DNA from: Epiperipatus broadwayi
Lineage: Eukaryota > Onychophora > Udeonychophora > Euonychophora > Peripatidae
Length of the DNA stretch: 64,000 nt
Assembly (NCBI GenBank): GCA_028023455.1
Contig: JAQFVV010012509.1
Location: 498,001-562,000, forward strand
Direction of reading: 5' to 3'
Part shown: in pieces, positions 46,360 through 56,546 of the stretch
Layout: each line of letters opens with the position of its first letter
How positions within the stretch are numbered: the first letter of the stretch is position 1
Translations under genes and position numbers: made by a program
Notes under the pieces: generated by a model
What the model saw: the letters and a program-made list of their open reading frames with translations, nothing else
Told to the model about the DNA's origin: nothing
The model's database searches: none

Positions 46360-46778
46360 CTATGTTTATAAATTGTAATAAACTAAAGATTAGCCTTTCA
46401 AGCTAATGTACATGCACTTTTTACGAATGTTAATAATAATAAATGAATACTTTCATTTCCAACACAAGATAAAATCTTTGCGAACGAATAAATGAATCCA
46501 CTTATTCATTCAACCCAAATGCTTATATATGGGCAAATCTTAAGTACTGGATATGAAAGCATGAGGATAAATCAATCACTTTAAATTATTATTTACTATG
46601 TCTGAATGAATAACATCAACGAATTGGGTTGAATGAATAAGTGGATTCATTTATTCATTCGCAAAGACTTTATCTTGTGTTGGAAATGAAAGTATTCATT
46701 TATTATTATTAACATTCGTAAAAAGTGCATGTACATTAGCTTGAAAGGCTAATCTTTAGTTTATTATATTACATTGTA
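46360..46778. repeat. Palindromic repeat family 'P', copy 2
   Basis: Left arm 46365-46520 ('aataaactaaagattagcct', 'tttcatttccaacacaagat', 'aatgaatccacttattcatt') and right arm 46622-46775 are reverse complements over about 150 bases with very few mismatches, around a central part containing 'aaatcaatcactttaaatta'. Same family as 3821-4510 but with a shorter middle. No ORF. Confidence 0.88.
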
Positions 46779-47826
46779 AATTAACTTATTGAATATTTAT
46801 TTAAAAATAAATTTAGTTTCTGCTTATTTTTTTTATTTTTATAGGTTATTGTCTTGGGTTCACAATATTAATTATTTCATTTAATTAATGTCTTACAGAA
46901 TACTTTTATATCCGCAGAAATAAGATAAAGCTATGCATATAATTATAATTTCTGGATGAAATCACTGTACATATAATTTTATGTTTCCAGATACCAAAAG
47001 TAATATTTTGCTTAAGAATTATTTTAAACTCATTTTCTTCCAAGATAGAACAAGATGGTATAATATAGAATGGAAATAGTTTAACATTTGAAAAGATTGT
47101 CCATATTATTTTAGACTGCACACTATTGTATTATTTTAATGTCAGAGTCCAGTTTGCATTCAGTTGCTTATGAAAGTTGTCTGTGGGAATGTAGAGGGAC
47201 ATAAAAAGCACCCTTGTCTTTTTTCATTTCGAGTGATGTCCTGGGTAAAAGGCTGTAACTAATCTAAATTTTGAATATTTTAATTATGCAATTAAATATT
47301 CAACTAAGTATCCTTTTAATAATTTTGGAAAATATTGTTGTCTTGTAGTAGGATATGATCATTTCAAGTAAGTGGTTGCCCTCCTCCCTTTATAGTCAGT
47401 CAGGATATCATTCAGCTATTCATTTACTTAGTAGGCAACTTCATCTTAGTGTTTTTCACAAAAGTACAGTAGGAATTCTGAGATCATTTACTCTTGTTGT
47501 TTTTTTGCATTGATTTACTTAATTTTCTATATCTCAATATTAGGTATTACTAGGGTAGGATGAGTATTTATTGTTTGTTCCATGTACTAGAAGAAGAGCA
47601 CATCTTATGGTATTTTGTTTCATTTAATTTATTATAAATTATAATATTAGAAGCAATGACAGGCATAGTATTTATTTTGAAATAAGAGATAGGAAACTTT
47701 GGTAGAATTTTTTTTTTTTTCATTCATCGCAAACCTGTTATGCTCAGAGAATATGATTCGATGGAAGGTTGAATCTTATAAATATTTGATAAAGTAGAAA
47801 ATTTTCTCAATAATTTATTCCAAATT
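46779..47826. other. No gene seen
   Basis: AT-rich. Minus ORF 46906-47121 has no recognisable motif. Confidence 0.5.
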
Positions 47827-47832
47827 ATTATA

Positions 47833-47918
<86 letters not shown>

Positions 47919-47946
47919 CATCATCATCATTATTATTATTATTATT
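47827..47946. repeat. (ATT)n microsatellite, about 120 bp
   Basis: Nearly uninterrupted ATT units with a short ATC run around 47917-47930. It creates poly-Ile and poly-Asn reading frames on the minus strand that are not genes. Confidence 0.97.
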
Positions 47947-47955
47947 GTTTTCCAT

Positions 47956-48222
47956 TTGTATAAATATAGAGTGATTCTTGATATTTATTGTAGGAAACTT
48001 CATTTGGATACTAAATCTTCTGTTGTAAATACTCGTTTATCTACTAAATATCAGCTAGCTTTACCTAATTTTCTTAAAACATCTAGTAGGAAGCAATTTA
48101 GTTATAATGGTCCTAAATTATTTAATATGTTGATAAGAGATTGTTCTGTGAATTTAATGAGCACTAGTTATTTGATTTTTAAAAAGCATTTATGGCACTG
48201 GTTATATTATGCTAAGCATTAG
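47956..48222 (+). pseudogene. C-terminal end of a CR1/L2-like LINE ORF2
   Basis: Frame reads 'HLDTKSSVVNTRLSTKYQLA', 'LPNFLKTSSRKQFSYNGPKLFN' split over the usual positions, and 'SYLIFKKHLWHWL' before the stop. The pattern T-R.....P...T...K..F.Y.GP.L(F/W)N.L......FK..L is the common C-terminus of several LINE groups (CR1, L2, Daphne-like). The endonuclease and RT are missing because sequence upstream is the (ATT)n tract. A second partial copy follows at 48375. Confidence 0.65.
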
Positions 48223-48374
48223 TTTTATTTTGTTTATTTTATTTTATTTTTGTTTATACTGTATGTTATGTTGTAATTATTTACTACTGTTATTGAATTT
48301 CCAAATGTAATATCTGTATAATTTTAATATTTTATGTTATATATATATATATTGTATTTTATTAGTGTTTTTTA

Positions 48375-48835
48375 GTAAATACTCGTTTATCTACTAAATA
48401 TTAGTTAGCTTTACCTAATTTTCTTAAAACATCCAGTAGGAAGCAATTTAGTTATAATGGTCCTAAATTATTTAATATTTATTTATAAGAGATTGTTCTG
48501 TGAATTTAATGAACACTATCTTATTTGATTTTTAAAAAGCATTTATGGCACTGGTTATATTATGCTAAGCATTAGTTTTATTTTATTTTTTGTTTATATT
48601 ATATGTTATGATGTAATTATTTACTACTGTGATTGAATTGCCAAATGCAATATCTGTGTGATTTTAATATTTTATGTTATATTTATACTTTTTTTTTGTA
48701 TTTTATTAGTGTTTTTAGTTGTTACATTTAAATTCCTCACACAAGATTTTTCTTGTATGAAATTTATCTCACTGTATTATACATTTATTGTTTGCTTCAT
48801 AATGAATAAATAAATAAAAAATAAATAAATTATTA
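48375..48835 (+). pseudogene. Tandem copy of the same LINE 3' end with AATAAA-rich tail
   Basis: 48375-48590 repeats 48025-48225 ('agtaaatactcgtttatcta' vs 'gtaaatactcgtttatctac', 'gtaggaagcaatttag', 'atttatggcactggttatat') with indels that break the frame, and the 3' UTR also repeats ('aattatttactactgt'). It ends near 48835 in 'aataaataaataaa' units typical of LINE tails. Confidence 0.75.
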
Positions 48836-48964
48836 TTATGCCCCGATTGTTTGGTAGTATTGTATGATTTTCCCTCCATCTTGTTGTAGACCTCGGTGTA
48901 TTATCATCTTTGCAAATTTTATTGTAACCCCAGTGTCTAGCTGAAGAGTCTCTGATTATTTATT

Positions 48965-49330
48965 TATTTATTTTATTTTCTCTTCTCATCTTTTTTCTCT
49001 CTTCCTCTCCTCTCCCTTGCTTTCTATCTTATGCTCTCATCCTCCTCTTTTTTCCCCTCCTCTCTCACATTCTGATTTCTCTTCCCCTCTCTCTTTCTCT
49101 CCTCTGATCTCTCTTTCTCTCTTCATCTTTGTCTACTCTCTTCTTTTCCTTTCTCTTCTCCATTCTCAACACTCCCTCTTCTTTTCCCTTCTCTCCCCTC
49201 CCATCCTCCCATCTCACTCCATCTTTCTCTTCCTTTAGGTTATAATTGGTTTATCTTCCTCTTCCTTCCTCTCCTCTCTCACATTCTGATTTCTCTCTTT
49301 CCTCCCATCTCTCTCACCCCCCTCTCTTTT
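48965..49330 (+). repeat. Polypyrimidine (C/T) low-complexity block
   Basis: About 360 bases almost wholly C and T on the plus strand, with internal near-repeats such as 'ctctctcacattctgatttc' at about 49061 and 49272. The plus ORF 49017-49238 (Ser/Leu/Phe-rich) is an artefact of this composition. Confidence 0.92.
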
Positions 49331-49334
49331 TATT

Positions 49335-49520
49335 CAGGTTACAATATGTAGAGATGATAATCTGGACCAATTGATGATTTCAGGTTTAGCATGAAATATG
49401 TATATTGGTGATTATTTATTTTTTTAACATATATGTGTTCAAGTGTACCAATGTTATGAGATGGGGTGGAGAGTGGTGGGTCATGTGAAAGTCTGTGCTT
49501 ATATACCCTTTATATTAAAT
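49335..49520 (-). repeat. Repeat family B fragment
   Basis: Reverse complement of the first part of the unit at 2330-2500: on the minus strand 'gagcacagactttcacatga', 'ccactctccaccccat', 'atcaccaatatacatatttc' and 'ccagattatcatctctac'. Confidence 0.8.
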
Positions 49521-50174
49521 GAAGAGTGGAAAAAAGATATACTAAGGTTGTGAAATTCTTCAAAATAAAAAAACTTTTTATTTTATTTTACTTTTTAATA
49601 AGAATTACATCAAACAAAAAATTTAAACAGTATATATATATATTCTGTTTTTGTTTAGCTAAACTCTAGTATCAATTAAATTAATTCAAATGGAGAGTAA
49701 AGGAATATATCATTGACACTGATCAAATGCTATTTAGTAAGAGACAATTTTGAATTGCAAAATTTCCTTTTCAGCAATTCATCTTAATATACCAAAACTA
49801 GTTTCTTTGTAGTTCTTATTAAATTAAAAAAATAACAAGCAAACACAGTCTTCTATTTTAAAAATAATCCATTAACTTCAATATATATACAACAAACCAC
49901 ACCCAAACTTCTTTATAAATCTTGATTTATTGTATGAATTATTATAATGTACAAAAATATACTCCAACATTTCGACTATATTCTTTTATAGATGTTATCA
50001 AGGAACAACTAAAAAATACATTAAAAAACAATAAATACATATATTCCATAATACATATAACAAATACAAGTACCTTTTACCTAAACAATCTTACTTTTTC
50101 ATTACATTCATTTTTTAAATATCTTTCTTAAAATAATCCCCTACAATTATTTAATTAAATCAATCTATTATCCT
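49521..50174. other. No gene seen
   Basis: AT-rich; ORF 49922-50131 has no recognisable motif. Confidence 0.5.
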
Positions 50175-51118
50175 GGTGTTTTCCTGAAGGGTTGTGATAA
50201 TGATGTTTTAGTTGTATTTCCATCATCTAATATAAATATTGAATGTCTTTATAAAAATTTAATTTTATTTAAATATTACAAATACATTCAACTGTTAGTA
50301 ATAGCACATCAAACAGGTTAGTATACCCATACATAAACAAACAAATTAAGGAAAATCTGCAATCAGTAATAACATCAAAAGAATCTTCCAGAGCCATACC
50401 ATACTATGAGAAATTCTAACATCTACAAAGCCTAAACTTGAAATGCTGAAAAGACAAAAACTGCATTTATAAAATACCATGTGAATATGGATAAACATAT
50501 ATTGGTGAAACTAGTCGTCCCATTGAAAAGCACTTTCAAGAACACAAACAAATGATTAGAAGAGAAAAACCAAATGTGTCTAACAAAGCAGACCATGTAT
50601 GCATCAATGAACATATGTTTAATTGGGAAAACACAAAAATATTGGATAGAGAAGAAAATATACAAAGAAGAAAATTTAAAGCTGCTCACCTGTCAAAGGC
50701 AAACAATTCCATAAGTCAACTTAGTGTGACTATACATAACATATGAAAGCCACTAATCAACTTTGGCTCTTAAGAAAAAGTGGAGAAGTCAGGAGGAATC
50801 TCATAGATAAGTATATGAAATTTCAAGTGACTGTTGTCTTTGGCAGGATGACTATTGGTTAGAGCATTATCTTAAAATTCAATACTCAAGAATCTAAGGA
50901 TCCAGGTTTGATTCCCATGCTAGTATTATCACTGGTCAGGCCAACATCACCTGAAGAGAGAAGAATATCTTTCAAAATGTTTGGCATATAGTAACCTGTT
51001 TGATATGCCATTTCCTAACAGATGAATGTATTTGAAATATTTAAATAAAGTTAATTTTTTCTAAAGACAAGCAATACTCATAATAGTTGATGGGAATAGT
51101 CTAACATATAAATACAAT
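50175..51118 (+). mobile_element. PLE-A copy 3 with inverted 5' terminal piece
   Basis: 50175-50330 is the PLE-A tail in reverse orientation ('gttttcctgaagggttgtga' to 'catcaaacaggttagtata'). It is followed on the plus strand by linker and GIY-YIG sequence (50340-50720) and the full tail (50760-51118) with the tRNA-like module near 50843-50925. So the insertion is flanked by inverted copies of its own end, a known Penelope-like configuration. Confidence 0.82.
50340..50746 (+). pseudogene. PLE-A GIY-YIG relic, copy 3
   Basis: Nucleotide match to the relics at 11.5 and 12.1 kb from 'aattaaggaaaatctgcaat' onward. The 'YIG' zone is broken by frameshifts and stops. The second half is open (50552-50746): 'MIRREKPNVSNKADHVCINEH' followed by 'MFNWENTKILDREENIQRRKF'. 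The minus ORF 50432-50689 is antisense. Confidence 0.78.
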
Positions 51119-51239
51119 CTACTATCCTCTCTCTTTTTCATTTAATATCTCATTCATTATAGGTTTCATTTCATTAATATAAATTCCTTCTTTTATAATT
51201 CTTTCATAATACAATCTAATATATTGAAATGAGCAAACA

Positions 51240-51558
51240 GTTTAAACTTCATGGCTAATTGTTTTAAAGTGCAAAATATAAAATGCGCTAACATGCACAA
51301 GCACACAAAGCTGAAGACAAATAAAGAAATGTATATATAAAAGAGGCTTACTTTATTGCTAGAGATAGCGATGCCATAAATAGAAAAGACTTGCTACAAA
51401 ATCTCCAGGAAATGGAATACGTAACTATCGCATTTGTATAAAATTACATTGCTCCTAATCAGTTTCTTATCTATTTACAAAATAGCTATGAATGAGGGTT
51501 CTGACCCTTGAAAGCGCTTAGCCACTTAATTAAATATATGTATTAAAATAATATATAT
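51240..51558 (+). mobile_element. PLE-B terminal segment left of the LTR element
   Basis: 51275-51340 ('caaaatataaaatgcgctaa', 'cacacaaagctgaagacaaa') is the reverse complement of 58983-59046 on the far side of the LTR element. It is followed by 'gcttactttattgctagaga' and a hairpin motif 'atgagggttctgaccctt' plus 'gaaagcgctt' (51484-51519), shared with 8295-8333. The LTR element inserted into AT-rich sequence between these two parts. Confidence 0.6.
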
Positions 51559-53983
51559 TGTACCGGCTCGACACCCCTGTAGTGGTCTTGCATGGTTAGA
51601 CTCTCATACGCACCGAGCATGAAGTGACGTATGCTACCGAATGGGACATCGATAATAATTCTTTAAAATATTTTTGATTAAATATGAGTAAATACCTCAA
51701 AGAAATTATTAGAGGAAGTAGATTGAACCTAAAATTAGGCCCATCCAGACCTTCCTTGTTAAATTGTTTCATTAGCCGATTAATTATACGTTGACTAATT
51801 AAAGTGTCCTTACACACCTTTAAGAGTACTGAATATTTCCTTCAGTCTCTAGCGCCACTCCCATTCAAGATTATACTTATTCCTTTTCTTTCCCGAAAGA
51901 GTGTGTAAAATGTGACTAGTCATTAACGAATATGAATATTTCGAGACGTTCGGACTAAAATAAAAGAAACAATCCAACTCCCCGGTAAGTTATCCCTATC
52001 TAGCTCACTTTATATTCTATAAATCTCAGGTTAACTACGTGGATTGGCATTTTGATAAAAAAAAAAAAAAAATTATATATCTGTACTAATAACTTAATAA
52101 TTATTTTAAAGCTAAGTCAAAAACTTATAAACGATTTTAATTACAAAAGTGAATATTTATTATCCCCAGATTATTATATTTATCCTCCACTAATGCATAC
52201 ATATAAATCCAATATATATAAAAAATATTTAAATTATATTTACCCTCCACCGATGCATATACATATGACCCCAAGATATATATAAAAAGAAAAAAACACA
52301 ATATCTAAAAGATTACACAATGGGTGTGCCCTATATTCCTTCCCACTTTAGAGTAATAAATCCATATAACAAGGTATGCAGTAATAATATATATATCATA
52401 AAAAAAATTTACAGAGAACATAAATGAGAGAGAAAAAAAAATAGAATATAAAAATATATATATAACCAACTATACACGCTCCTCTGAACTTGTTCTTGTA
52501 TTCAATTCGAACTTCCTGGGCCACACGGCTACTTCATAGGGCAGATAAGGCTTCCATTCACCGACATACTTTGAGTCTTTCTTGTCATCAGGGTCTGCTA
52601 TTTCTTCTAAGGCATCTTCGGACTTGATAGCCAAACAGGTGGTGTACTACGGCTGAAAGTCTACTCCATGGTAGGATAATAACCCGGAACGTATAATCGA
52701 GCCATCTTTCAACCTATCGGATCTGTAAGTATACTTCTCCCGTATATATGTATATCGCACACGGCTGATTAGGGCAAGTAGATCCTAAATAAATTGCAGT
52801 TCTCCAACTATGATTCGTCTTTCGTTTTTCTTTTTTTTTTTATTTAAACGTATTGAGAATCCATGTTGTTGATCATTTTCCAAACTCCACTTAACGATCC
52901 TTGCTAAATGCTAATTTTTCAAATTCTTTTTCTGGGAAATAACCAAGTGATTATAATTTTAACAGACACAGTTCATTTTCTCCTTTCTCTCTGTCGGATT
53001 GTTTTTCACAAATCTCTATACTGTTCCATTTTTTTTTTTTAGACTAGCGGGAGACAAGATTTAACTTTCTAAATCTTTGCCATTGGAATGCTTTTGCAAG
53101 CTAGCATTAACTTGTCCACACTCTTTAGCAGGCTAATCTCCCTTGGTCCACACACTTTAGCAAGCTAGTACTTGACTGACCCAAAGCCCCCAGTAAGCAG
53201 CACATATAGCCCAAACAGTCCAATTGTCATACCCCCTCTACGAGCTATTGCATCAGCTAATAATAAATTTAATTATACCTTTCTACATTCTTTTACCTTT
53301 TTATTTATTAAAGTACACTTTTGCAAGCTTCCATATTGAATACTTGACACCCATTGTGCTTACATTCCTTTCTCAGATAAAATCTATTTTATCTTTATTC
53401 ACGATCAACCGAAAATTCTTTTATACAAAACATTTTCTTCGGTTGAAAGTAGATTGTAATTAGCAAAAAGGTTTTTTTCCTTTACAAATTTAATTAATTA
53501 ATTTCAAACCCTCTCATTCTAACAATTAGAAAAGATAAATTCCAATAAATGCAAAAACTTTTTAGCTATTTAGAATTTTCTTTTCTTTTTTTAGGAAAAT
53601 AATAAAAAATAAAAATACATTTCTATATATGTGTGTTCGAACATTTATAAGTAGTAAAATACAACAAAAAAAAACTGTTCTACACATAAACAAATATTAC
53701 AACTTATTTTCCCTCTTTTTTTTTTTTTTTAGACAGGTTTGCTAGTCGAATAAATTATTAAAACATATATACACTGCATACACTTGTACTGTGGGTATAA
53801 TAAGAATATAATATAGCCCAAACCCATTTATTTATGTACTATATCCGTACCTCCCACTTCCCCTCTGAATTATAATTTAATAAATCGTATTAAAATTATA
53901 ATTTTCATGTGATACATGTAAGCTGTGCTGAATCTTCAGCAAACAGCCATTTTGTGCATGGCCGTTATACACGGACTGGCACA
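51559..53983 (-). repeat. 3' LTR (left copy), 2425 bp
   Basis: Plus-strand edges are 'tgtaccggctcgac' and 'cacggactggcaca'. It matches 56547-58977 almost throughout; differences are mainly single bases and homopolymer or TA-repeat lengths. ORFs such as 51596-51817 and 53224-53463 recur in both LTRs and are not convincing genes. Confidence 0.95.
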
Positions 53984-54002
53984 ATACCCCCGTCCCCGAT
54001 GA
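53984..54002 (-). other. Polypurine tract
   Basis: On the minus strand 'cggggacgggggtat' lies directly before the left (3') LTR, the position of the plus-strand primer in LTR retrotransposons. Confidence 0.7.
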
Positions 54003-54740
54003 GACTGTTAAAAAGGAAACCATTCTTTTTTAATGGTCTTACTTAACTATTTTTACATCTTCTTTAATTACTTACATTTTAAATTCAGCATTTATATTAT
54101 ACATTTTAAACATGCAAGTTATGTCGTTCATTCAGTAGCAATATACACCCATAGCCCTTCAAACATCAATCTGCATGGCTCAGACTACATCGTCCCCCCG
54201 CATGCCACCTCGAGACCATAAGAAACCCAGAGCATCAGCTTACAGATCCCTACTTCATGCAGAACTCTGTGACGAACAACGTATGTCAAGTACCATAAAT
54301 GTGTAATAAATGCATCCCAGCTCACGTCTTTGGAGGCTTATGAGATCCTTTTGCATTTTAGAACACGAAAAACAAGCTCTTCGCTTTCGAAGAGGTAATT
54401 TGAATGAATACCTTAGTAAATGCACCCACGCTTCTTTCTTTTAAGACTTATAGGGTCTTTTCGCATTACAAGGTAAGAAGGTCCCCGAGAGGAAAACAAA
54501 AGTTTTTCCCTTTTCTCAGCCCAACGGTACCCCCGCATTAGTGACAGGGTACATACGCCGACCTAACGCCACAAAATTCCGAACTACATAAGATCTGCAG
54601 CCCACCCTCCAAACTCTCATCTCCCAAAGAACATGAGCAAACCGACATAATTCAAACCTTACATGCAATGCCTGAAACAACCACAAAGTCCTCACCTCCA
54701 CTTTTAAACGACATACTCACTTACACTACACTGTTATTTA
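54003..54740 (-). other. Internal non-coding region between gag and 3' LTR
   Basis: GC-richer than the LTRs but without pol motifs in any frame. Two related segments, about 54300-54400 and 54415-54490, share 'aaatgca.cc', 'cttt..a.gcttatg.gatc' like text, an old tandem duplication. The minus ORF 54516-54701 (61 codons) has no recognisable family. Confidence 0.6.
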
Positions 54741-56006
54741 CTATTTATTTTTACTCCCCCCAGGCTTCGGCGAATCTGGCCTATATCCCCTGCCTTTTCC
54801 ATATTTCTTACCCTGGTCATTTACTTGACTGTCACTATATTTGACATTCGTTTCTGAATTCCAATTTTTTTTCTTTGTTTTTATATATCCCCTTTGATCA
54901 TCATCATCACTGTCCCATCCTATTGCGCTAATACGCGAATTTTCTCTAAATTTATCTGGGGGTTTGTCCAGTTGGTTCATGTCCAACACGTTCAATAACT
55001 CCGCCATGTGTTCCATTGTATTTACATTTGCTGTCAACAATGTTTGTTCTATTCGGAAAGGAAAATTATGTCTAATTATTCTAATAATTTGACCCTCCGA
55101 TGTTTGGCAGGCGTTTAAATTTCTTAATTTAGCTGCTTGCCTACGAAAAAATTGAGAGTAGTTTTCGTTCGTGTTACTCTTGTATTTTTCCTGCATTATT
55201 TGATACAGGATAGTCTCCTGACGTTCTGGGCTCCAGAAATTGTTAACAATCATATCCTTATATTGATTGAAGGTTGGAGGATGATGAAACAAAGACTCCC
55301 ACCAAGCTAATGCGTCTCCATTTAGATGAGCGCTGGCAACAAGCAATTTACTGATTTCATTTACTTTGTTTATCCGAAAGTAATTTTCCAGACTTCTTAT
55401 ATGCTCCACTGGAGCCTCCCCCACTTTTCCTTCAAATGTACGGATTTTTAAAAATTGGTTAATATTTAATTGTGGCAGCTGATCACTTCCATTGGTCTTT
55501 TCTATACGACCATCCAGATGATCTCCACTATTTGCCATATGGTTGTCTTGTTCATTTTTAACATTTTCAACCATCCTATTTTGTTTGTACTCCATTTCTG
55601 TGTCCTGCTTTGTCTCCTCTGGCCCTAACTTAACTGACTGACTATCTCTTATATTTGCTTCTATGTCATCCTCCTTAGTTTGCTTAGATTTATCACATTT
55701 CATTTCCCACTTTTGAAATCTTAAATCTATTTCTTGTACTAATTCGCTTCGCATTTCCTCTATTTTCTGAACGATATTTTCCTCTTGTTTAGCCCTCTCT
55801 GTTCTCCATCTTTCTACTTCTTTTGACATTTTAGCCATTTCCTTTTTCACAAGGTTTGCGAAATCTTCCATCATTTCCTTTAAGCATTCTTTTTCCTTTC
55901 CTAGTTCATTTTTCTGACAGTCCACTTCCTGTTCTTCCGACAGGTTTACTAGCGTTTCACTGATTATTGCCTGTTCCATTCTGATTTTCCCTGCTCTCGT
56001 AAGCAT
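54741..56006 (-). CDS. gag: Gag-like structural protein of the LTR element
   Basis: 421 codons. Residues about 20-105 are rich in Glu/Lys heptads ('EKECLKEMMEDFANLVKKEM') and likely form a coiled coil. Residues about 178-345 match the Retrotrans_gag capsid pattern: 'LKIRTFEGKVGEAPVEHI', 'HLNGDALAWWESL' (228-240, the L.G.A..WW hallmark), 'YKDMIVNNFW' and 'NENYSQFFRRQAAKLRNL'. It would assemble particles packaging the element's RNA. After an acidic 'DSDDDD' (365-370) the tail is basic and ends 'PDSPKPGGSKNK'. No CCHC zinc knuckle is present, which is unusual for a Ty3/Gypsy gag; the basic tail may bind RNA instead. The ORF is intact, starts about 540 bases inside the right LTR, and is the element's only long frame. 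Confidence 0.88.
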   Translation of the reverse strand: MLTRAGKIRMEQAIISETLVNLSEEQEVDCQKNELGKEKECLKEMMEDFANLVKKEMAKMSKEVERWRTERAKQEENIVQKIEEMRSELVQEIDLRFQKWEMKCDKSKQTKEDDIEANIRDSQSVKLGPEETKQDTEMEYKQNRMVENVKNEQDNHMANSGDHLDGRIEKTNGSDQLPQLNINQFLKIRTFEGKVGEAPVEHIRSLENYFRINKVNEISKLLVASAHLNGDALAWWESLFHHPPTFNQYKDMIVNNFWSPERQETILYQIMQEKYKSNTNENYSQFFRRQAAKLRNLNACQTSEGQIIRIIRHNFPFRIEQTLLTANVNTMEHMAELLNVLDMNQLDKPPDKFRENSRISAIGWDSDDDDQRGYIKTKKKNWNSETNVKYSDSQVNDQGKKYGKGRGYRPDSPKPGGSKNK

Positions 56007-56522
56007 TTACGGGTTTAAATTTACTGAACTTGAAAGTCAAGGTACTCTTACCCTTATACTAACGTTTATTAACTCAATTCCAGAAAAATATTTAATTTAA
56101 TTTCGTATAGTAAATTCACAGTACACCACGTCTTACGCTATGCCCTACTAATCGCCCTTTCCTCCAAGCACATTCCCTGATTTCTAATGACAATTTACTC
56201 AAACGTGTGATAATATAACAAAAAATTTCAAATGCCCCGTTCTACTTATATGCCCTAATAAATGACAGAATTATTTATCTAACTTCTGTTAATAATTTAT
56301 TTCATTCACGATAATAAATTTTTGCTCGAAAAAGAAAAAATCTTATAACTAAATAATCAAAGCCGTATATTTCAACCTTCTCTTACGCAATTATTAAAAT
56401 CCTAACTCATTTACAACGTTCTTCTCTTAACTTAGCTGTCCAAAATTTGTTTTGAAACCACAAAAATATAGTATAGATTTCTACTAATACTATCTTTTTT
56501 CATCTTAACCTAGTTCGTCTTT
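56007..56522 (-). other. Gag leader (5' untranslated internal region)
   Basis: About 500 bases between the PBS and the gag start codon, AT-rich, no long ORF. Probably holds packaging signals; none can be identified by eye. Confidence 0.6.
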
Positions 56523-56540
56523 ACCACGATTGAGGCGCCA
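56523..56540 (-). other. Primer binding site
   Basis: On the minus strand 'TGGCGCCTCAATCGTGGT' starts six bases inside the right LTR. The leading TGG pairs with a tRNA 3' CCA end. The tRNA species was not identified. Confidence 0.75.
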
Positions 56541-56546
56541 TTTTTC

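Noticed and set aside
47724-48003. Poly-isoleucine and poly-asparagine ORFs on the minus strand
   Set aside because: They are translations of the (ATT)n microsatellite.
49017-49238. Ser/Leu/Phe-rich plus-strand ORF
   Set aside because: Product of the polypyrimidine block; no codon structure or motif.
51596-51817. 73-codon minus ORF repeated at 56584-56805
   Set aside because: At the 3' edge of each LTR; no family features and likely incidental.
53224-53463. 79-codon ORF repeated identically at 58217-58456
   Set aside because: Lies on the plus strand inside both LTRs, antisense to element transcription; identity only reflects LTR identity.
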